This document shows positions 61,601 to 64,000 of a stretch of DNA of 64,000 nt, in pieces. The stretch is from Mycobacterium xenopi. Lineage in GTDB: Bacteria; Actinomycetota; Actinomycetes; Mycobacteriales; Mycobacteriaceae. How positions within the stretch are numbered: the stretch's first letter is position 1; every line of letters starts with the position of its first letter. The stretch covers positions 2,046,001 through 2,110,000 of the forward strand of contig NZ_AP022314.1 of assembly GCF_009936235.1 (NCBI RefSeq), written 5' to 3'. The notes under the pieces were generated by a model. That model was given only the letters and a program-made list of their open reading frames with translations, made no database searches and was not told where the DNA came from. The position numbers were made by a program, and so were the translations under genes.

Positions 61601-63005
61601 GTGTGCTGGCGTGCCGACGGGCAGCTGGAGTATCGAGGCCGGGCCGACGAGCAGGTCAAGATTCGCGGCTATCGCATCGAACTCGGCGAAATCCAGGCAG
61701 CGCTCAGCCAATTGGAGGGGTGGAGCAGGCGGCGGTGATCGCCCGCGAAGACCACCCCGGCCACAAACGCCTGGTCGGCTACCTGACCGGCAGCGCCGAC
61801 CCCGCCCAGGTGCGTGAGAAGCTCGCCGAGCGGCTGCCGGCCTACATGGTCCCGGCCGCGGTGGTGGTGCTCGATGCGCTGCCGGTGACGGTCAACGGCA
61901 AACTCGACAAACGCGCCCTGCCCGCCCCCGAATACCTCGCCGGCCACTACCGCGCTCCGACCACCGCCATGGAGGAGATCCTGGCCGCATCTACGCCCAG
62001 GTCCTCGGCCACGAGCGGGTCGGCGTCGACGACTCCTTCTTCGACCTCGGCGGCGACAGCATCTCCGCGATGCGCCTCATCGCGGCGATCAACACCAGCC
62101 TCGGGGCGGATCTGTCGGTAGCTACGCTCTTCGAGGCGCCCACGGTGAGGAGTCTGAGTCAGCGACTGCACACCGGCGCTACTTCGCTACCGGAAGTGCT
62201 GCCGGTTCAGACCCTGAAAACCGGCACCGGCGTTCCACTCTTCTGTATTCATCCTGGGAGCGGCGTGAGTTGGCCATATCAGGTGCTTGGTCATTACCTG
62301 GACTGCCCGATCATTGGAATTCAGCGCACCCCGCAGGGCGGCGAAGGTGAGCCCGCGTCAATTCGGGAGATGGCGAAGAACTATGCCGACCGAATCCAAC
62401 GAATCCATCCCACCGGGCCCTACAACCTTCTCGGCTGGTCTTTCGGCGGCGTCGTCGCCCACGAGATCGCGGTCGAGCTTCGACGGCGCGGATGCGCAGT
62501 TGGACGTCTCGTCGTCCTCGACGCCCAACCGACCGACAGCAACGTTCCACTACCGGATCACGCCGTCGGCGAGAAAGACATTCTGAAAGAGGTCTTGCGG
62601 TTCTATCGCATGGACATTCCGGACGACGAAGAGCTGCTCACCTATGAGCGGGTAGAACAATTAGTCCGCGAACGCGGGGAAGCGGAGTTTCCTCGATACA
62701 GACAGCTTCTGAACCAGATTGTGCAAAACACTAATAGCAACATGGCCCTGTATCGGGCGCATGAACCCGGGGTGTTCGACGGCGACATGGTGGTGTTCTC
62801 CGCTGCGCGCAACGACAGCGAGCGCAATGTGTCTCTTCGGCAAAGCTGGCGCCGTTACGTCGCCGGTCACATTGCCGTACACCCGGTCGACTGTACGCAT
62901 CAAGAAATGCTGACCGCCGAATCGCTCGCCAGGTACGGCGACCAACTCAAACACTCACTGCTTGCCGAAGACCCACCCGGCGCTGCCGCACGGTGCGACG
63001 ACTAA
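26760..63005 (+). CDS. Ten-module NRPS gene (one gene of about 12,080 codons after indel repair)
   Basis: No start/stop boundary between genes is seen from the ATG at 26760 (GGAGGAA before it) to the TGA at 63003-63005; every break in frame falls inside a domain and homologous modules read through it. Order: C1-A1-T1, C2-A2-T2, C3-A3-T3-E3, C4-A4-T4, C5-A5-T5, C6-A6-T6, C7-A7-T7-E7, C8-A8-T8, C9-A9-T9-E9, C10-A10-T10-TE. C domains after E (4, 8, 10) have the LPLTPLQxGLLFH start of D-accepting (DCL) type; the others begin LSFAQQRxWF(L/I)D (LCL type), so the stereochemistry is self-consistent. A decapeptide with D residues 3, 7, 9 is predicted. The lesions sum to a whole number of codons. Confidence 0.88.
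28609..28758 (+). CDS. NRPS open segment 1b: A1 substrate-pocket region
   Basis: Between two single-base insertions (28604-28609 and CCC at 28758-28760) the third frame carries GVAVTHHNVTRLF, then the A4 core YAFDYSVWEIW and ALLHGG. This holds pocket residues 235, 236 and 239 (D, Y, W by GrsA numbering). Confidence 0.8.
28760..33724 (+). CDS. NRPS open segment 2: A1 end, T1, C2-A2-T2, most of C3
   Basis: A1 continues with VLSQTPSA, ALVIAAE and NAYGPTETTVYAS, giving pocket D-Y-W-S-V-A-A-V-Y. T1 has its phosphopantetheine Ser at 29711-29713. C2 (29880-31240) has HHIAADG at 30266. A2 (31300-32740) reads D-V-W-N-V-A-A-?-Y; its A5 motif is NAYGETETWYAS, one residue short and with Glu for the Pro of GPTETT. 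T2 Ser is at 32867-32869. C3 starts near 33030 with HHIAADG at 33422. The frame breaks at 33724-33727, where TGGCGGCCGAG stands for TGGCCGGCCGAG. Module 2 would follow an L residue. Confidence 0.87.
33727..37968 (+). CDS. NRPS open segment 3: C3 end, A3-T3-E3, start of C4
   Basis: C3 finishes with FMVVQAALAVLLSKL and VGFPVAGRRHPALDELVGFF. A3 (34450-35900) has LAFDVSVWEIF, VLTQTPSA and NAYGPTETTMCVA: pocket D-V-W-T-V-A-A-M-C, closest among textbook codes to Phe-type (D-A-W-T-I-A-A-I-C in GrsA). T3 is of the E-partner type (LGGDSILAMQVVARARAAG), Ser 36019-36021. E3 (36160-37540) has HHLAIDAVSW, EGHGRHDE, RTVGWFT and FNYLGRL, all expected for an active epimerase. C4 begins at 37590 with LPLTPLQQGLLFH. 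A base is missing near 37969 before HRLVLTMHH. Confidence 0.88.
37971..42083 (+). CDS. NRPS open segment 4: C4-A4-T4, C5, start of A5
   Basis: C4 is a DCL-type domain with HHIVVDGWS near 37992, suited to the D residue from module 3. A4 (38930-40380) reads LAFDYSVWEIW, VLSQTPSA, ALMVAGE, NGYGPTETTVYAA: pocket D-Y-W-S-M-A-G-V-Y, similar to A1. T4 Ser is at 40500-40502. C5 (40650-42030) is LCL type with HHIAVDGWS near 41053. Long tracts of A4 are repeated in A10. The frame is lost at 42081-42085: GAACCCCCGCGGTG lacks one G for PPAVSIPEVF. Confidence 0.88.
38831..39266 (+). repeat. Module 4 C/A junction tract, repeated at 60394-60829
   Basis: The 436 bp covering the C4-A4 linker and the first 130 codons of A4 match 60394-60829 in module 10 at a constant offset of 21,563, apart from short divergent patches such as 39048-39095. 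Confidence 0.85.
39846..40543 (+). repeat. Module 4 A/T tract, repeated at 61406-62101
   Basis: These 698 bp from motif A6 through the T4 Ser match 61406-62101 base for base as far as I can read, except for two single G absences in the second copy. Silent positions also agree, so the exchange is recent. Confidence 0.88.
42086..53830 (+). CDS. NRPS open segment 5: A5-T5, C6-A6-T6, C7-A7-T7-E7, C8, part of A8
   Basis: This is the longest undamaged stretch, about 3,900 codons. A5 (42090-43500), A6 (45240-46670) and A7 (48390-49810) all read D-V-W-T-V-A-A-M-C. T5 Ser is at 43652-43654 (ESFTDLGGDS), T6 Ser at 46799-46801 and T7 Ser at 49955-49957. C6 and C7 are LCL type. E7 (50100-51480) has HHLVVDAVSW, EGHGRHEE, RTVGWFT and FNYLGRL. 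C8 (51500-52800) is DCL type with HHIVLDGWS. A8 has FAFDVSVWEIF, VLNQTPSA and NAYGPTETTVYAS: D-V-W-N-V-A-A-V-Y, like A2. The end is a lost G at 53824-53831 in PVPPGVVGEL. Confidence 0.9.
53833..54543 (+). CDS. NRPS open segment 6: A8 C-terminal part and T8
   Basis: The segment resumes at VVGELHVAGAGVSCGYWRR, passes the A7-A10 motifs (YRTGDLV, GRADEQVKIRGYRIELGE, NGKLDKRALP) and ends in T8, whose Ser is at 54427-54429. T8 reads SFFDRGGDSIS, with Arg where every other carrier domain here except T1 (Glu-Leu) has Asp-Leu before GGDS. After SRIGG the frame is lost near 54544-54550, where two bases appear missing for GGNAGRLQPL, or one is inserted. Confidence 0.85.
54548..61720 (+). CDS. NRPS open segment 7: C9-A9-T9-E9, C10, most of A10
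   Basis: C9 is LCL type (LSFAQQRLWVLDQL; HHIAADGWS near 54980). A9 (56020-57460) again has pocket D-V-W-T-V-A-A-M-C. T9 Ser is at 57584-57586. E9 (57740-59100) keeps HHLAVDAVSW, EGHGRHEE and RTVGWFT, with FNYFGRM for FNYLGRL. C10 (59140-60430) is DCL type with HHIVIDGWS. A10 reads YAFDFSVWEIW, VLTQTPSA, ALVIGAE, NVYGPTETTMWAS: D-F-W-T-V-G-V-M-W, unlike the other nine. The frame fails at 61717-61720, GGGG for GGGGG, which the otherwise identical stretch of A4 (near 40155) shows intact. Confidence 0.89.
60394..60829 (+). repeat. Module 10 copy of the C/A junction tract
   Basis: Partner of 38831-39266. After GACGGG at 60829 the two modules diverge through the whole substrate-pocket region and become identical again at 61406. 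Confidence 0.85.
61406..62101 (+). repeat. Module 10 copy of the A/T tract
   Basis: Partner of 39846-40543. The only differences seen are the missing G near 61717-61720 and the missing G near 61985, both of which break the frame. Confidence 0.88.
61720..61986 (+). CDS. NRPS open segment 8: A10 C-terminal tail
   Basis: The segment reads VEQAAVIAREDHPGHKRLVG through NGKLDKRALPAPEYLAG to MEEILA, the A10 motif and linker to T10. It is base-for-base the A4 tail. One G is missing near 61985 (CTGGCCGCATC for CTGGCCGGCATC in A4), and the frame shifts again. Confidence 0.8.
61989..63005 (+). CDS. NRPS open segment 9: T10 and type I thioesterase
   Basis: T10 (IYAQVLGHERVGVDDSFFDLGGDSIS) has its Ser at 62058-62060. 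After a linker comes a thioesterase of about 260 residues: PLFCIHPGSGVSWPY, then GWSFGG with nucleophile Ser at 62439-62441, Asp candidate in VVLDAQPTD, and His in CTHQEML (62898-62900). This domain releases the finished peptide as acid or macrocycle. The end of T10 (LGADLSVATLFEAPTVRSLSQRL) differs from T4, so identity to module 4 stops just before it. The TGA is 11 bp from the convergent P450 stop. Confidence 0.9.
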   Translation: MYAQVLGHERVGVDDSFFDLGGDSISAMRLIAAINTSLGADLSVATLFEAPTVRSLSQRLHTGATSLPEVLPVQTLKTGTGVPLFCIHPGSGVSWPYQVLGHYLDCPIIGIQRTPQGGEGEPASIREMAKNYADRIQRIHPTGPYNLLGWSFGGVVAHEIAVELRRRGCAVGRLVVLDAQPTDSNVPLPDHAVGEKDILKEVLRFYRMDIPDDEELLTYERVEQLVRERGEAEFPRYRQLLNQIVQNTNSNMALYRAHEPGVFDGDMVVFSAARNDSERNVSLRQSWRRYVAGHIAVHPVDCTHQEMLTAESLARYGDQLKHSLLAEDPPGAAARCDD

Positions 63006-63016
63006 AACCCTTCCGC

Positions 63017-64000
63017 TTACGCCCGGCCAGCCGGGGCGATGGTCACTTCGGCGACCTCGTGGCCATGCAGGAAGTTCGACTGGCGAAGTGACTGTCGGCC
63101 CGTCACCGCGATGGAAGAAACAAGGCGCGTCAAAACCGTTAACAGACAACGCAACTCGAGGCGGGCCAGCACCGCGCCGACGCAGTAGTGCGGCCCGCCG
63201 CCGAACGACAGATGTGGATTTGGCTTGCGGTCCAACACGAAACGCTCCCCGTCAGGGAAGACCGCCTCGTCACGGTTGGCCGACGGTATCCACACGACGA
63301 CCCGGTCGCCCGACCGAATCCTGGCCTCGCCGAGTGACATGTCGGCCGTCGCGGTGCGCAGCACGTGTCCGGGCGGTGAAGTCCACCGCAGGATTTCTTC
63401 AACAGCGGAGTTCAACAGCTCCGGGTGCGCGCGCAGCCGCTGCCAGCACGGCGGGTCCTGGCCGAAGGCCACCAGGGCACCGGACACCGCCAGCGGAGTT
63501 GTTTCAAGTCCACCGGTGAGCATGCCGTCGAGATTCAGCAAAATCTCGTCGTCGGTCAGCGGACGACCGTCGACGGTGGTCTGCGACAGCGCGGTCACAA
63601 AGTCGTTCTGTGGTGTCCTGCGGCGCTGCTGCAGCAGGTCATTGAGGTACATCAGCAACTCGCCGTGTGCTTCGGCGGCGTCCTGCGCGACATTGGTGGC
63701 ATAGGCAGAATCGGTCAACCTGGCCAGTTCGCCCCAGTTCGCGTGTGGAATCCCTAGCACCCTGGCAAGCACTTGGCGGGCGATGACGGCGCCGAGATCC
63801 TTGACGGCGTCGAAAGATCCACCGTCGGCGATCAGATCGGCGAGCAGCGATCCGATGTCGTCTTCGATATCGGAGCGCATCCCATCGATCGCCGAGCTCG
63901 ACAGCCAGGCCGTGTGTGCGGCACGCAGCCTGCGGTGATTGGCACCATCGGTTACCACCAGCATCTTTCCCGACGCCAACGCAACCGCACGGGTATTGGC
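63017..64000 (-). CDS. Cytochrome P450 (N-terminus beyond window)
   Basis: The frame is open to the window edge, so the first in-frame TTG at 63979 is not the start. About 327 residues are present. The heme-binding loop FGGGPHYCVGAVLARLEL (Cys ligand), the K-helix ExxR in EEILRW, and an I-helix GGLETT in place of the common (A/G)GxxT are visible. The early block TDGANHRRLRAAH is the C-helix region of bacterial class I P450s. It converges on the NRPS with 11 bp between stop codons. Oxidation of the peptide or of an amino-acid precursor is plausible from position only; redox partners are not in the window. Confidence 0.92.
   Translation of the reverse strand, partial: ANTRAVALASGKMLVVTDGANHRRLRAAHTAWLSSSAIDGMRSDIEDDIGSLLADLIADGGSFDAVKDLGAVIARQVLARVLGIPHANWGELARLTDSAYATNVAQDAAEAHGELLMYLNDLLQQRRRTPQNDFVTALSQTTVDGRPLTDDEILLNLDGMLTGGLETTPLAVSGALVAFGQDPPCWQRLRAHPELLNSAVEEILRWTSPPGHVLRTATADMSLGEARIRSGDRVVVWIPSANRDEAVFPDGERFVLDRKPNPHLSFGGGPHYCVGAVLARLELRCLLTVLTRLVSSIAVTGRQSLRQSNFLHGHEVAEVTIAPAGRA

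Noticed and set aside
28000..62200. CRISPR or other short-repeat array in the repeated NRPS DNA
   Set aside because: The repeats are kilobase-scale homologous modules that encode protein, without regular short spacers. No CRISPR-like array was seen anywhere in the window.

Overview
The window is GC-rich actinobacterial DNA that reads as a mycobacterium, probably a non-tuberculous one. The grounds are a TldD/PmbA pair, an MmpS-MmpL pair, a CtaD-type oxidase subunit, a mycothiol-linked DsbA-fold protein of the Rv2466c type, an IS1081-like element, and NRPS modules in mycobacterial style.

Layout. (1) 1-4243 is ordinary backbone: tldD (cut by the window edge), pmbA, a carboxymuconolactone-decarboxylase-like gene, a small gene and a secreted proline-rich protein. 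(2) 4380-22350 looks like a genomic island in a CAU-anticodon tRNA gene. A 41-bp copy of the 5' half of the tRNA marks the left end, the intact tRNA (22310-22383) marks the right end, and the C-terminal half of a tyrosine recombinase lies next to the intact tRNA. The cargo includes an IS256-family transposase, a DUF6933 gene, and a redox/sulfur set: a broken sulfide:quinone-oxidoreductase-like gene, a DUF302 protein, a DsbA-like protein, a 49-aa Cys-rich protein and a CsoR/CstR-type repressor. MmpS-MmpL, an AhpD-like protein, a truncated thioredoxin and a ctaD follow, then three nested or abutting IS3-family copies. Palindromes of the ATACCC...GGGTAT type lie upstream of the DUF302 and AhpD-like genes, so the CsoR-family protein may control both. 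(3) 22526-23847 is an IS1081-like element with a frameshifted transposase. (4) 24492-63005 is a biosynthetic locus. A two-domain enzyme joins an ornithine/lysine N-hydroxylase to a PaiB/KtzT-like domain, the combination expected to make L-piperazate. It is followed by one NRPS gene of about 36 kb with ten modules: C-A-T, C-A-T, C-A-T-E, C-A-T, C-A-T, C-A-T, C-A-T-E, C-A-T, C-A-T-E, C-A-T-TE. A convergent cytochrome P450 gene runs off the right edge.

How it works together. The fused enzyme would convert ornithine to N5-hydroxyornithine and then to piperazate. The NRPS would assemble a decapeptide with D residues at positions 3, 7 and 9. The terminal thioesterase would release or cyclise it, and the P450 could oxidise it. 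The first C domain is unlike the others and may add an acyl starter.

The NRPS frame is broken by about nine or ten small indels, nearly all in short homopolymers. Several other genes carry single-base indels too. Either the assembly carries uncorrected indel errors or many genes are decaying; the sequence alone cannot decide, so the NRPS is described both as one gene and as its open segments.
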